A stretch of DNA of 64,000 nucleotides. Source: Halopseudomonas pelagia (GTDB lineage: Bacteria; Pseudomonadota; Gammaproteobacteria; Pseudomonadales; Pseudomonadaceae). The stretch spans positions 4,092,001 through 4,156,000 of the forward strand of contig NZ_CP033116.1 of NCBI RefSeq assembly GCF_009497895.1. The letters are read 5' to 3'. A program made the position numbers and the translations under genes. Positions 26,184 through 35,776 of the stretch are shown in pieces (the first letter of the stretch is position 1; every line of letters starts with the position of its first letter). The notes beneath the pieces are model-generated. The model was not told where the DNA came from. It did no database searches and worked only from the letters and a program-made list of their open reading frames with translations.

Positions 26184-27854
26184 ATGGACACAACTGCACG
26201 CAAACTGCTGCTGGTTGAGATGGATCCGGTCAAACGCGAACAACTGCTCGCATTTTGCCGGTCCAAAGACGATGCCCCGCTGGACGTCGAGGTCTGCACG
26301 CGACCCAAGGAAGCGGTCAACCGGCTTGCCGGTGGTGGATTCAGCGCCTGCCTTCTCCCCAATGATCTGAGCCTGTTGCGTGACGTGCGCCGCGTTGCCA
26401 ACGATACCTTGTGCCTGTTGATCAGCGACGCCAGCGAGCCCGAACACGACAGCACGGCGATTCATGATGGTGCCGACGACATTCTGCTGCGCTCCGAGCT
26501 GACCGCAGATGGTCTGCGCCGTGCCCTGGAACACGCCGGTTTCCGCCGCCAAAGTGGCGGCAAACTGGCCCAGCAGGCCAAGCAGGATCCGCTCACCGGG
26601 CTGGGCAACCGCGCGATGCTCGAAGAGGAGCTTGATCGGCTGCTGCTGCGCAGCAAGCGCAGCCAGACAGCCTTCGCGCTGCTGTATATCGACCTGGATT
26701 ACTTCAAACAGATCAATGACAGCTTTGGCCACGGCCTGGGTGATTTGCTGCTCGCGGTTATCGCCAACCGGCTGCGTCGCAGCATGCGCGATCTGGATAT
26801 GATCACCCGCATTGGCGGTGATGAATTCGTCGCCCTGCTGACCGACCTGCATGATGCGAATGACGCCGCGCTGATTGCCAGCAAGATCATCCACACCCTC
26901 AGCGAACCCATCACACTGAACGGGCATCACTTGCTGATTTCCGCCAGCGTCGGCATTGCTACGCATCCGCAGCATGGCAGCAGCGCCTCCGAGCTGTTGA
27001 ACAACGCCGACCAGGCACTGTATCGGGCTAAAGCCGGCGGCCGTAACGGCTACAGCTTCTACAGCCCGGAAGAGGATGCGCAGACCCAGCACAACCTGGA
27101 TATCGAACAGGGCCTACGCCACGGCTTGCTCGAGGGCCAGTTTCGCCTGCATTTCCAGCCCATCGTAGACACCCGCAATGGCCACACCCATGCATGGGAA
27201 GCCTTGTTACGCTGGCAACATCCGACATTGGGATTGCTGACGCCAGACGCCTTTTTGAAACTGGCTGAACACAGCGGCCTGATATTGCCCATGGGGCACT
27301 GGGTCATTGGCAAAGCGCTGGAAGGCATCAAGAAATGGCGCAGCGCTGGGGTGGACTGCCGGCTTTCGATCAACCTGAGTGATCGCGAACTGAAACAACC
27401 GCGCTTCGCCGACCAGCTCCGCCAACTGTTGATCAAGAGCGGCGTGCCAGCGAATGTCATTCAACTGGAGCTGCGTGAAGACGCGCTGCTGAAACACGCC
27501 AGCCAGGCAGAGAAGCTGTGTAAATCGCTCGCGGCGCTCGGGGTGGATATCTGGCTTGATCACTTCGGCGAAGAGTACGGGGCCATGAGCTACCTGGCCC
27601 GGCTACCGATCAAGGGCATCAAGTTGGACGCGCGTAAAATGGCCGATGATGGTGATTACGCCAGCTACCTGCGCAACCTGATCGGCCTGTCGCGCGATAT
27701 GGATAAGCAGGTCACGGCCAATTACGTAGAAGATGCCCATTGCGCAGAGCAATTGTCCAGCTGGGGCGGAGACTTCCTCCAGGGTTACTGGATCGGCAAG
27801 CCTCGGCCTTTGGAAGATGTGATGGGTCAGCCTCTGACCCTGTCCAGCACCTGA
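26184..27854 (+). CDS. Pseudo-receiver / GGDEF / degenerate EAL protein
   Basis: 556 residues from ATG 26184 (MDTTARKLLLVEMDP). Residues ~5-120 have a response-regulator-like fold but the beta-3 position reads ACLLPNDLS, with no phospho-acceptor Asp in place. The GGDEF domain is intact (RIGGDEFVAL, ~211-215) with a product-inhibition I-site RxxD (RDLD) five residues before it, so diguanylate cyclase activity is likely. The EAL domain keeps EALLRW (~339) and INLS but has LDHFGEE instead of the usual DDFGTG and ANYVE instead of AEGVE, so phosphodiesterase activity is doubtful. The 3' end overlaps convergent folA by 28 nt. Confidence 0.88.
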   Translation: MDTTARKLLLVEMDPVKREQLLAFCRSKDDAPLDVEVCTRPKEAVNRLAGGGFSACLLPNDLSLLRDVRRVANDTLCLLISDASEPEHDSTAIHDGADDILLRSELTADGLRRALEHAGFRRQSGGKLAQQAKQDPLTGLGNRAMLEEELDRLLLRSKRSQTAFALLYIDLDYFKQINDSFGHGLGDLLLAVIANRLRRSMRDLDMITRIGGDEFVALLTDLHDANDAALIASKIIHTLSEPITLNGHHLLISASVGIATHPQHGSSASELLNNADQALYRAKAGGRNGYSFYSPEEDAQTQHNLDIEQGLRHGLLEGQFRLHFQPIVDTRNGHTHAWEALLRWQHPTLGLLTPDAFLKLAEHSGLILPMGHWVIGKALEGIKKWRSAGVDCRLSINLSDRELKQPRFADQLRQLLIKSGVPANVIQLELREDALLKHASQAEKLCKSLAALGVDIWLDHFGEEYGAMSYLARLPIKGIKLDARKMADDGDYASYLRNLIGLSRDMDKQVTANYVEDAHCAEQLSSWGGDFLQGYWIGKPRPLEDVMGQPLTLSST

Positions 27855-28351
27855 TAGCGATGCGCAGGATAGTCTGCGCCGCCTGCAACTGCGCGCTCTT
27901 CCACCAAGGTCCACTGCGCGCCATCGACTGCCGGAAACCAGGCATCGCCTTCCGGTTCAGCTTCAACCAGCGTCAGATAAAGTCGATCCGCTCGATCAAG
28001 CATCTGCCGATACAGGTTCTCGCCGCCAATCACCATGATCTCATCCACGCCATCCAGCACCGCCTGCCGACCAGCCTGCTCCAAGGCGGCGTCCACCGAA
28101 CCCTGGACCCAGGCCCCGGGCAACTGCAAGCCACTCTGGCGGGTTATGACGATGTTGGTTCTGCCCGGCAATGGTCTGCCCAATGAATCAAAGGTCTTGC
28201 GACCCATGACGATCGGCTTGCCCCAGGTCATGCTGCGAAAATACTTGAGATCTTCCGGCAAATGCCAGGGCAACTGGTTATTGCGACCAATCACATGATT
28301 GCGACCCATGGCGGCGATTAACGCGATACGCGGCGTGTTCGTCTGCGTCAT
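27827..28351 (-). CDS. folA: Dihydrofolate reductase
   Basis: NADPH-dependent reduction of dihydrofolate to tetrahydrofolate, replenishing the cofactor consumed by thymidylate synthase. 174 residues. Family motifs: [20 protein letters not shown] at the N-terminus with the substrate-binding region [27 protein letters not shown], and [12 protein letters not shown]. The ATG overlaps the thyA stop (ATGA), so it is translationally coupled to thyA; lgt-thyA-folA reads as one operon. Confidence 0.96.
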   Translation of the reverse strand: MTQTNTPRIALIAAMGRNHVIGRNNQLPWHLPEDLKYFRSMTWGKPIVMGRKTFDSLGRPLPGRTNIVITRQSGLQLPGAWVQGSVDAALEQAGRQAVLDGVDEIMVIGGENLYRQMLDRADRLYLTLVEAEPEGDAWFPAVDGAQWTLVEERAVAGGADYPAHRYQVLDRVRG

Positions 28352-29142
28352 ACCGCCACCGGTGCCTTGATATGCGGATGAGCCTGGTAGCCTTCCAGGG
28401 TAAAGTCGTCAAAGGTAAACGCAAACAGATCCGTGACCTCAGGATTCAAGCGCATACGCGGCATCGGGAAGGGTTCGCGAGATAGCTGCAGCTCAGCCTG
28501 TTCCATATGATTGGCATACAGGTGGCAGTCACCGCCAGTCCAGATAAACTCGCCCGGCTGGAGTCCACAGACCTGCGCCACCATCAGTGTCAGCAACGCA
28601 TAACTGGCAATATTAAAGGGCACACCCAGGAAAATATCCGCCGAGCGCTGGTATAACTGGCAGCTCAACTTGCCATCGGCAACATAGAACTGGAACAACG
28701 CGTGACACGGCGGCAAGGCCATCTCATCGACCAGCGCCGGGTTCCACGCCGACACGATCAGCCGTCGTGAATCGGGGTTGCTGCGGATCATCTCCAGCAC
28801 CTTGCCGATCTGGTCAATAGACTCGCCATCCGGCGCTGGCCAGGAACGCCACTGGTAGCCGTAGACCGGCCCCAGATTACCCTCCTCATCCGCCCAGTCA
28901 TCCCAGATAGAGACACCATTGTCTTTCAGATAAGCGATGTTGGTGTCGCCCTGAAGAAACCACAGCAGCTCATGGATAATGGATTTGAGATGGCATTTCT
29001 TGGTCGTCACCAACGGAAAGCCGTCGGCCAGGTCAAAGCGCATCTGATGGGCAAACACGCTGTAGGTGCCCGTGCCGGTCCGATCGCTCTTGAAGGTGCC
29101 GTGGTCGCGCACATGGCGCATCAAATCAAGATACTGTTTCAC
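28348..29142 (-). CDS. thyA: Thymidylate synthase
   Basis: Methylates dUMP to dTMP using methylene-tetrahydrofolate. 264 residues, the E. coli-type length. The catalytic Cys lies in [13 protein letters not shown] near residue 146; the nucleotide-binding [15 protein letters not shown] and the C-terminal IKAPVAV tail are present. The start is a GTG at 29142 ([10 protein letters not shown]), supported by family alignment. The gene begins 17 nt inside lgt and its stop overlaps folA. Confidence 0.97.
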   Translation of the reverse strand: MKQYLDLMRHVRDHGTFKSDRTGTGTYSVFAHQMRFDLADGFPLVTTKKCHLKSIIHELLWFLQGDTNIAYLKDNGVSIWDDWADEEGNLGPVYGYQWRSWPAPDGESIDQIGKVLEMIRSNPDSRRLIVSAWNPALVDEMALPPCHALFQFYVADGKLSCQLYQRSADIFLGVPFNIASYALLTLMVAQVCGLQPGEFIWTGGDCHLYANHMEQAELQLSREPFPMPRMRLNPEVTDLFAFTFDDFTLEGYQAHPHIKAPVAV

Positions 29143-29932
29143 GCTTTACGCCTCCGTTACGGTAAGCCCACGCCATCATCGCGGCGCCTATCAGAATCAT
29201 CGGCAGGGAAAGTACCTGCCCCATGGTGACCCAACCGAATGCCAGATAACCCAGATGCGCATCCGGCTCGCGGACGAATTCGGCGAGGAAACGGAAAATC
29301 CCGTAACAGACACCAAAGAGCCCGCTGACCGCCATGGTCGGGCGCGGCTTGGCTGAGTACAGCCAGAGGATGATAAACAAGGCCACGCCTTCCATCGCAA
29401 ACTGATATAGCTGCGACGGGTGTCGCGCCAATTGCAGAGGATCGGTGGGGAAGACCATCGCCCAGGGCAGATCGGTTGCCTTGCCCCACAGCTCCGCATT
29501 GATGAAGTTGCCAATGCGGCCCGCGCCCAACCCAATGGGCACCATGGGTGCGGCAAAATCCATCACTTCGAAGAAGCGTTTGCCGTTACGCCGGGCGAAC
29601 CACCATACCGCCAGCAGCACGCCAAGCAAGCCGCCATGAAACGACATGCCGCCCTTCCAGACCTGGAAGATCAGTGTTGGATCGTTGACATAAGATGCCA
29701 GATCGTAAAACAGGATGTAGCCAACTCGGCCGCCGGCGATCACACCCAGCGCGACCCAGAACACCAGATCCGAGAGCTTTTCACTGTTCCAGCTTGGATC
29801 GAAGGCATTCACCCTGCGGCTGGCCAGCCACCAGGCGCCGCCAATGCCAATCAGGTACATCAAGCCATACCAGTGAATCTGAATAGGCCCGAGCGACAAC
29901 GCCACCGGATCAATTTGCGGATAAGCCAGCAT
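29126..29932 (-). CDS. lgt: Prolipoprotein diacylglyceryl transferase
   Basis: Inner-membrane enzyme that attaches diacylglycerol from phosphatidylglycerol to the lipobox Cys of prolipoproteins. 268 residues, about seven membrane segments. The Lgt signature [13 protein letters not shown] lies near residue 143, and the conserved HPSQLYQ region follows. First gene of the lgt-thyA-folA operon; its end overlaps thyA by 17 nt. The upstream TauE-like gene ends 9 nt away and may be part of the same transcript. Confidence 0.96.
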   Translation of the reverse strand: MLAYPQIDPVALSLGPIQIHWYGLMYLIGIGGAWWLASRRVNAFDPSWNSEKLSDLVFWVALGVIAGGRVGYILFYDLASYVNDPTLIFQVWKGGMSFHGGLLGVLLAVWWFARRNGKRFFEVMDFAAPMVPIGLGAGRIGNFINAELWGKATDLPWAMVFPTDPLQLARHPSQLYQFAMEGVALFIILWLYSAKPRPTMAVSGLFGVCYGIFRFLAEFVREPDAHLGYLAFGWVTMGQVLSLPMILIGAAMMAWAYRNGGVKRETVS

Positions 29933-29941
29933 TCATGCTCC

Positions 29942-30724
29942 CTACATTAAAAAATTGATGCCCACGCCCACCAATAACAAGGCGAACAGCCGTTTGAGCA
30001 ATTGTTGTGACAGCCTATGTGCCAACCGTGCGCCAAAACCGGCAAACAGCATACTGGTGGCTGCAATGCCGATCATCGCCGGCAGATAAACGTAGCCGAG
30101 GCTCCAATCCGGTAGCGGCGTGACCGCCCAGCCAGTCCAGACAAAACTCGCAGCGCCAGCCAGAGCGATCGGTAGGCCACAAGCTGAAGAGGTTGCCACG
30201 GCCTGCTGCATCGGCACGCTACGCCAAACCAGAAAAGGTACAGTAAGGGATCCGCCACCAATACCAAATATCGCCGACGCCCAACCTATCACTCCGCCAG
30301 CTACTGTCAAAGCTGGCTTGCCCGGCACATCCGATGAAGCCTTGGGGCGCAAATCAAAAGCCATCTGGATTGCCACCGCAATGGCGAAAACGCCGATAAT
30401 CTTCTGCAAAATCGCGCCCTGAATCACAGCCGCAGTCATTGCTCCCAGCACGGTACCAAACACAATACCCAACGCCATCCAGAGAAACAGAGACCAGCGA
30501 ACCGCGCCTTTGAGGTGGTGGGCGCGAATGGCATTAACAGAAGTAAAAGCGATGGTCGCCAACGACGTCCCCACGGCCATATGCGTAAGCACCTCGGGCG
30601 CAAATCCTTGCAGGGTAAAGCTGTAAACCAGCACCGGCACAATGATCATGCCACCGCCGACGCCAAATAATCCCGCCAGCGTGCCGGCAAATCCACCTAA
30701 TACCAGATAGACCAGAAACTCCAC
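29942..30724 (-). CDS. TauE/SafE-family permease
   Basis: 260-residue inner-membrane protein with about eight hydrophobic segments. The TauE/SafE signature is present twice: GLFGVGGGMIIVPVLV near the N-terminus and AIFGIGGGSLTVPFLVW in the second half. Family members export sulfite, sulfoacetate or related anions; the substrate here is unknown. The GTG at 30724 (VEFLVYLVLGGFAG) is chosen because it has a purine-rich GGGGGTAA upstream and fits the family start; an in-frame TTG at 30742 is the alternative. Confidence 0.88.
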   Translation of the reverse strand: MEFLVYLVLGGFAGTLAGLFGVGGGMIIVPVLVYSFTLQGFAPEVLTHMAVGTSLATIAFTSVNAIRAHHLKGAVRWSLFLWMALGIVFGTVLGAMTAAVIQGAILQKIIGVFAIAVAIQMAFDLRPKASSDVPGKPALTVAGGVIGWASAIFGIGGGSLTVPFLVWRSVPMQQAVATSSACGLPIALAGAASFVWTGWAVTPLPDWSLGYVYLPAMIGIAATSMLFAGFGARLAHRLSQQLLKRLFALLLVGVGINFLM

Positions 30725-30949
30725 ACTTACCCCCAGCTTCAAAGGCTACCAGGCGAATTTCGTCAGCGCCGCCAGGCAGGCCGCTAGTGTAGCCGAAACG
30801 AACGCCGATGCGTGCCTGGAAAGTCAGTTGCAGATCACATTGGCGGTTGTTTAAACGTGCCGCACGCAGCCGTCAATGGGCCACTCAGGCCACTACTCGA
30901 AGGGCAAAAACCCGTACACTAGGAGGATTACCGGGGGAGGGGAACATCT

Positions 30950-31705
30950 ATGTGTCTGATGGCTTTTGCCTGGCAGACGGGCGGCTACCCGTTCATTCTG
31001 CTGGGAAATCGAGACGAGTTCCACGCCAGACCGACTCGCGCAGCGGGCTTCTGGACCGAGGAAGGCTTGCCTGATCTGCTCGCTGGCAAGGATCTGGAAG
31101 CAGGGGGAACCTGGCTAGGGATTACACGGCGCGGTCGATTCGCCGCACTGACCAATATCCGTGCGCCTGGCGCCAGGAAGGGCGCGCAATCACGCGGCGC
31201 TCTGGCGCTCGATTATCTGGCTGGCGAACAAACTCCGGAGGACTACCTGAAACACCTGCAATCCAGGGGCGGCGATTATGCCGGGTTCAACCTGCTGGTG
31301 GGTAACCTTCAGCAGTTATGGCACCTCAATAGCCAGACCAACCAGATGCAACAATTGCCGCCGGGTGTTTATGGATTATCCAATGCTTCGCTGGACAGCG
31401 ACTGGCCCAAGCTAAAGCAATTGCGGACCAACCTGGCTGACAACCTGAACGCCGGTGCCGATGTATTGCTCGGCTTGCTCAGCGACAAGCATATTTACCC
31501 GGATCAACAACTGCCCGATACCGGCGTCAGCCTGGAATGGGAGCGACTACTCTCGGCTACGTTTATTCTGGGCGGAGACTACGGGACTCGCGCCAGCAGC
31601 CTGCTCAAGATGGATAAACAGGGCGGTATCATTTTCGTGGAGCGGCGGTTCGCGCCGATGGGCGAAGCACTGGGTGAGTCTTGCTGGCACCTGGCCGGGG
31701 ACTAG
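30950..31705 (+). CDS. NRDE (TANGO2-like) family protein
   Basis: 251 residues. It begins MCLMAFAWQ with Cys2 and carries the defining NRDE motif in LLGNRDEFHARPT (~residue 25), then GGTWLGITRRGRFAALTN. The family is Ntn-hydrolase-like and homologous to eukaryotic TANGO2, linked to haem or lipid handling; no substrate is certain in bacteria. The RBS gaggggaac precedes ATG. Divergent from the TauE-like gene and convergent with ptsP (1-nt gap). Confidence 0.88.
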   Translation: MCLMAFAWQTGGYPFILLGNRDEFHARPTRAAGFWTEEGLPDLLAGKDLEAGGTWLGITRRGRFAALTNIRAPGARKGAQSRGALALDYLAGEQTPEDYLKHLQSRGGDYAGFNLLVGNLQQLWHLNSQTNQMQQLPPGVYGLSNASLDSDWPKLKQLRTNLADNLNAGADVLLGLLSDKHIYPDQQLPDTGVSLEWERLLSATFILGGDYGTRASSLLKMDKQGGIIFVERRFAPMGEALGESCWHLAGD

Positions 31706-31706
31706 C

Positions 31707-33974
31707 TCAGCGGCCTTGGCGCAGGACCTTTTCCAGACCCATGTTGCGCAGCGCCAAATGCAGCGTGCTTTGCACCAGGTGCGGATTATCCAGGCCGATC
31801 ACTTCATCCAGCAGCGCTTTGGCATCGCTCAGAGATATCTGCCGCAATAGCCACTTCACCTTAGGCAGGTTGGTCGCATTCATAGACAGGACGTCGCAAC
31901 CCATCGCCATCAGCAACACTGCAGAGGCCGGATCACCGGCCATTTCGCCACACACACTCATTGGCTTGCCGGCTTCGCGGCAGGCGGTGGCGATCTTGAT
32001 CAACGCCTGCAGCACCGCCGGATGCAGCGAATGATATAGATCCGCCACGCGAGGATTGTTGCGATCGACGGCCAGCAGGTACTGCGTCAGATCATTGGTA
32101 CCCACGGAGAGGAAATCGACCATCTGCACCAACTCACGCGCCTGGTAGACAGCCGCCGGCACTTCGATCATCACCCCCACCGGCGGCATTGGCACTTCCA
32201 TGCCCTCATCACAGACTTCACTGTGGGCGCGGTGAATCAGATGCAGCGCCTCCTCCACTTCATAAACACTACTGATCATCGGCAACATGATGCGCAGATT
32301 ATTCAGTCCCTTGCTCGCCTTGAGCATGGCGCGAGTCTGCACCAGAAAGATTTCCGGGTGATCCAGCGTTACACGAATACCGCGCCAACCGAGGAAGGGG
32401 TTGTCTTCGCGGATGGGGAAATAGGTCAGGGCCTTGTCGCCACCAATATCCAGGCTGCGCATGGTCACCGGCAGTGGGTGGAAGGCTTCCAGCTGCTCAC
32501 GATAGGTCGCCTGCTGCTCCTTTTCGCTGGGGAAGCGATCCTGGATCATGAACGGCACTTCAGTACGGTATAGCCCGACGCCCTCGGCACCACGATCAAG
32601 CGAGCGGGCAACATCGGCCAGCAAGCCGGTGTTCACAAACAGCGGCATGCGGTGGCCGTCGGTGGTCACGCAGCGCACATCACGCAGCTTCTCCAGCCCC
32701 TGCACCAGCTCCAGCTCTTCGCGGACTATTTCCAGATAATGCCGGCGTAACTCCGGTGACGGGTTGGAATAAACCTCGCCATGGTTGCCATCAACGATCA
32801 GTTCCAGACCGTCCATGCGCGTGTACGGCAGGTCCACTGCACCCATGACCGTCGGAATGCCCATGGCGCGCGCCAGAATGGCCACATGCGAGCTACCCGA
32901 GCCAAGCACCGAGACCAGACCCACGAGCTTTTCCTTTGGCACCTCACCCAGCATGACTGGCGACAGCTCTTCACTGACCAGAATGGTTTGATCAGGGAAG
33001 ACCCGCTCTTCCTTGTTGGCCTCCTGCAGATACGCGAGGATGCGTCGGCCCAGATCCTTGACGTCCGAGGCGCGCTCACGCAGATACGGATCGTCCATCA
33101 TCTCGAAACGGTTGATATGGGCATTGACCACTTCACGCAAAGCGCCCTGCGCCCATTGCCCGCCGCGAATGACCGCCAGTACCTCGTTACCCAGGGCGGC
33201 GTCATCCAGCATCATCAGGTACACATCAAACAGCGCCAGCTCTTCGGGCCGCAGCTGGGTAGATAGCTTGGCGGACATGTCATGCATGTCCTGGCGAACA
33301 GCTTCGATCGCGCTACGAAAGCGCAACACTTCCGCCTCAATATCTTTGACATGCTTATCCGGCACGGCCTTGAGATCGGCCGGCGGCAGAATCACCACCG
33401 CCTGGCCGATCGCTACGCCGGGGGCTCCAGGTACCGCATCAAACCGGGTGTCCTGAATCGCCTCGCCAGCCCAACCCAGACCATGAATCGAGCCAGTGGC
33501 CTCAGCGTGTGCAATAACCCCGGCCAACTGAGCGCTCATGGTGACCAGGAAGGATTCTTCAGATTCGTCAAACTGCCTGCGCTCTTTCTGCTGGACCACC
33601 AACACGCCCATGACCCGGCGATGGTGGATGATCGGCACACCTAGAAACGAGGCAAAGCGCTCCTCGCCGGTCTCGGCGAAGTAGCGGAATTTTGGGTGAG
33701 CGGCGGCATCTTCGAGGTTTACCGGCTCTTCGCGGGCGCCCACGTAACCGATCAGGCCTTCGTTGTTGGCCATGCTGACGACGCCTACCGCATCTTTATT
33801 CAGACCCTGGGTGGCCATCAGCACATAGCGGCTACTGCCTGGATCGAGCAGATAAACGGAACACACTTCTGTACCCATGGCCTCACGCACGCGCTGGACA
33901 ATGATGTCCAGTGCGGTGATCAGGTCCTTGGCGGAGTTCACTTCCTGAACAATGCGCCGCAGGGTATTGAGCAT
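31707..33974 (-). CDS. ptsP: Phosphoenolpyruvate-protein phosphotransferase PtsP (EI-Ntr)
   Basis: First enzyme of the nitrogen-related phosphotransferase system; autophosphorylates with PEP and passes phosphate to NPr (PtsO) and PtsN. An N-terminal GAF domain (residues ~15-165) senses small molecules. The EI core has the active His in GSGSSHVAILARAMGIP near residue 360 and the PEP-binding C-terminal domain with RTEVPFM, GVMIEVPAA and SVGTNDLTQYLLAVDR. The ATG at 33974 (MLNTLRRIVQE) is preferred to a GTG two codons upstream; 755 residues. rppH lies 12 nt upstream, an order conserved in pseudomonads. Confidence 0.96.
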   Translation of the reverse strand: MLNTLRRIVQEVNSAKDLITALDIIVQRVREAMGTEVCSVYLLDPGSSRYVLMATQGLNKDAVGVVSMANNEGLIGYVGAREEPVNLEDAAAHPKFRYFAETGEERFASFLGVPIIHHRRVMGVLVVQQKERRQFDESEESFLVTMSAQLAGVIAHAEATGSIHGLGWAGEAIQDTRFDAVPGAPGVAIGQAVVILPPADLKAVPDKHVKDIEAEVLRFRSAIEAVRQDMHDMSAKLSTQLRPEELALFDVYLMMLDDAALGNEVLAVIRGGQWAQGALREVVNAHINRFEMMDDPYLRERASDVKDLGRRILAYLQEANKEERVFPDQTILVSEELSPVMLGEVPKEKLVGLVSVLGSGSSHVAILARAMGIPTVMGAVDLPYTRMDGLELIVDGNHGEVYSNPSPELRRHYLEIVREELELVQGLEKLRDVRCVTTDGHRMPLFVNTGLLADVARSLDRGAEGVGLYRTEVPFMIQDRFPSEKEQQATYREQLEAFHPLPVTMRSLDIGGDKALTYFPIREDNPFLGWRGIRVTLDHPEIFLVQTRAMLKASKGLNNLRIMLPMISSVYEVEEALHLIHRAHSEVCDEGMEVPMPPVGVMIEVPAAVYQARELVQMVDFLSVGTNDLTQYLLAVDRNNPRVADLYHSLHPAVLQALIKIATACREAGKPMSVCGEMAGDPASAVLLMAMGCDVLSMNATNLPKVKWLLRQISLSDAKALLDEVIGLDNPHLVQSTLHLALRNMGLEKVLRQGR

Positions 33975-33986
33975 GCTCACGTCTGT

Positions 33987-34508
33987 TTACTCACGTTTCC
34001 ATCCAGTCGTTTCCATCCAATCGCTCGCGTCCAAACCCAGCGGCAGTCTCGGCGCCAATTCCTTCATTGCACGACGATAAACGTCGCGTTTGAAAGCCAC
34101 CACCTGGCCCAGCGGATACCAGTAACTGACCCAACGCCAACCGTCAAATTCGGGCTTAGGGGTCTTGGTCATACAGACTTGTTGCTCATCGGCGGTCAGC
34201 CGCAGCAAAAACCATTTCTGCTTCTGACCCACACATACAGGTTGAGAGTGGCTACGAATCAAGCGCTGGGGTAAACGGTAGCGCAGCCAGCCACGGGTGC
34301 AGGCAAGAATTTCAACATCGTCGGGCATCAAGCCGACTTCTTCATGCAATTCGCGGTACAACGCCTGTTCAGGCGTTTCATTGCGTTGAATACCGCCCTG
34401 CGGAAACTGCCATGCATCCTGGCCGATACGCCGCGCCCACAGCACCTGCCCGGACCCATTGGTCAGGATGATGCCTACATTGGGACGGAAGCCATCAGGG
34501 TCGATCAC
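33987..34508 (-). CDS. rppH: RNA pyrophosphohydrolase
   Basis: Nudix enzyme that removes pyrophosphate from 5'-triphosphate mRNA ends, triggering RNase E decay. 173 residues. The N-terminus reads [16 protein letters not shown], typical of RppH; the Nudix box runs from GGIQRNETP to RELHEEVGL, around residues 37-59. The start is GTG at 34508. It is upstream of ptsP and probably co-transcribed. Confidence 0.95.
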   Translation of the reverse strand: MIDPDGFRPNVGIILTNGSGQVLWARRIGQDAWQFPQGGIQRNETPEQALYRELHEEVGLMPDDVEILACTRGWLRYRLPQRLIRSHSQPVCVGQKQKWFLLRLTADEQQVCMTKTPKPEFDGWRWVSYWYPLGQVVAFKRDVYRRAMKELAPRLPLGLDASDWMETTGWKRE

Positions 34509-34718
34509 AGCCGGTATCCTTGATTAATTGTCCTTTGCATTGTTCCACAAAGACGCGCGAAGCAGCAATTGCAGAGTAACAGGCATTTCAGTGCCTTATA
34601 AGCACACCTTCAGCATTCGTACATTCGGTGCCTTGCTGCCCCGCCCACACAGCACAAGCATTTGCCCGCAGGCTGGATTATCCTTGCGCCTCCGGCACCT
34701 AAACACAGGAGATACCCC

Positions 34719-35375
34719 TTGCCTCTGGCCATCTTTGATCTTGATAACACGCTGCTTGGCGGCGACAGCGACCATGCCTGGGGCGAGTTCATTGTCGATC
34801 ACGCCATCGTCGACGGCGCATCCTACAAGGCGCGCAACGATGAGTTTTTCAATGACTACCTGGCCGGGCGCCTGGATATTCAGGTCTACCTGAATTTCTG
34901 CCTGCAGCTGCTGGCCGAACACGAACCCGAGCAACTGACCGCCTGGCACAAGCAATTCATGGCCGAACGCATCGATCCCATCGTGCTGCCGCAGGCACTG
35001 GCGTTAATAGACAAGCACCGTAAGGCCGGCGATACGCTGATGATCATCACGGCCACCAACCGCTTTATCACGGCACCGATTGCCGAGCGCCTGGGGATCG
35101 ACATTCTGCTGGCGACCGAGTGCGAGCGCGCCAATGGCCGTTACACCGGCCGCACTACCGATATTCCGTGCTTCCGCGAGGGCAAGGTGACGCGCCTTGA
35201 GCGCTGGCTGATGGAGAACGGTAAGAAACTCGATGGAAGTTACTTTTACAGCGATTCGCAGAATGATCTGCCACTGTTGAATCTAGTGGACAACCCGGTG
35301 GCGGTTGATCCCGATGAGGTATTGCGTGCGCATGCGCAGGAGCATGGCTGGCCGATTCTTACCTTGCGGGACTAG
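34719..35375 (+). CDS. HAD-IB family phosphatase (SerB-like)
   Basis: 218-residue haloacid dehalogenase phosphatase of the IB subfamily. Motif [19 protein letters not shown] is at the very N-terminus, motif II TATNRFI near 104, and motif [16 protein letters not shown] near 180. The family includes phosphoserine- and histidinol-phosphatase-like enzymes; the substrate is not known. The start is a TTG at 34719, favoured by the strong AGGAG placed 7-8 nt upstream and by placing motif I at the N-terminus; starts further upstream have no comparable RBS. Confidence 0.87.
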   Translation: MPLAIFDLDNTLLGGDSDHAWGEFIVDHAIVDGASYKARNDEFFNDYLAGRLDIQVYLNFCLQLLAEHEPEQLTAWHKQFMAERIDPIVLPQALALIDKHRKAGDTLMIITATNRFITAPIAERLGIDILLATECERANGRYTGRTTDIPCFREGKVTRLERWLMENGKKLDGSYFYSDSQNDLPLLNLVDNPVAVDPDEVLRAHAQEHGWPILTLRD

Positions 35376-35437
35376 CTGGCAACTGTGCTGAAAACAGGGC
35401 CCAACGCGCTTTGTATCAGAATCCTGCGGAGTACGTA

Positions 35438-35547
35438 GCCGTCGCAACCCGATAGAGCTAAGCCGACCGTCGATGGCAGGGATGCCATCGATGAGCTACA
35501 TGGACGTACTCGCTGCGTGTCGGCGTGCTCTGTCGGGTTGGGGCGGC
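35438..35547 (-). repeat. Core-conserved hairpin repeat, copy 1
   Basis: Outer arms 35438-35467 and 35519-35547 are imperfect reverse complements (shared CAACCCGA(T/C)AGAGC). Between them is the family core with inner palindrome CGATGGCAGGGATGCCATCG and the side block ACATGGACGTACTCGCTGCG. The core matches copies at 57380-57475 and 57544-57652; the arms do not. Confidence 0.85.
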
Positions 35548-35581
35548 TTTACACCGTGTTCTCAGGATCTGCGAGCACCCC

Positions 35582-35687
35582 GCGCTCGATCTGGCAAAGC
35601 TCCGAAAGACGCCGTAAATCCATCCCTGGAGGCTTGACGATAACATCCCTGTTATCGACACTTTCTCCGCCCTGCCAGCCCGAGCGC
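35582..35687 (+). repeat. Core-conserved hairpin repeat, copy 2
   Basis: Arms 35582-35608 and 35661-35687 pair imperfectly (about 19 of 27). The core is CGCCGTAAATCCATCC followed by the inner palindrome CGATAACATCCCTGTTATCG. Opposite orientation to copy 1 and 34 nt from it. Confidence 0.75.
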
Positions 35688-35776
35688 TATATCAACTGCG
35701 GAGTGAGGCTGGGTTTGCTGTCCAAAAACCAAGTCAAACCCTTTGCCATCATTCTATTGCGATCTTGCCAGTCTCA

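Larger units (their letters stand above)
35376..35776. other. 401-nt intergenic region carrying two hairpin repeat elements
   Basis: Lies between the convergent HAD phosphatase and rlmI genes. It holds two members of the core-conserved hairpin family (35438-35547 and 35582-35687). No convincing protein-coding gene is present; short frames here are translations of the repeats. Confidence 0.75.
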
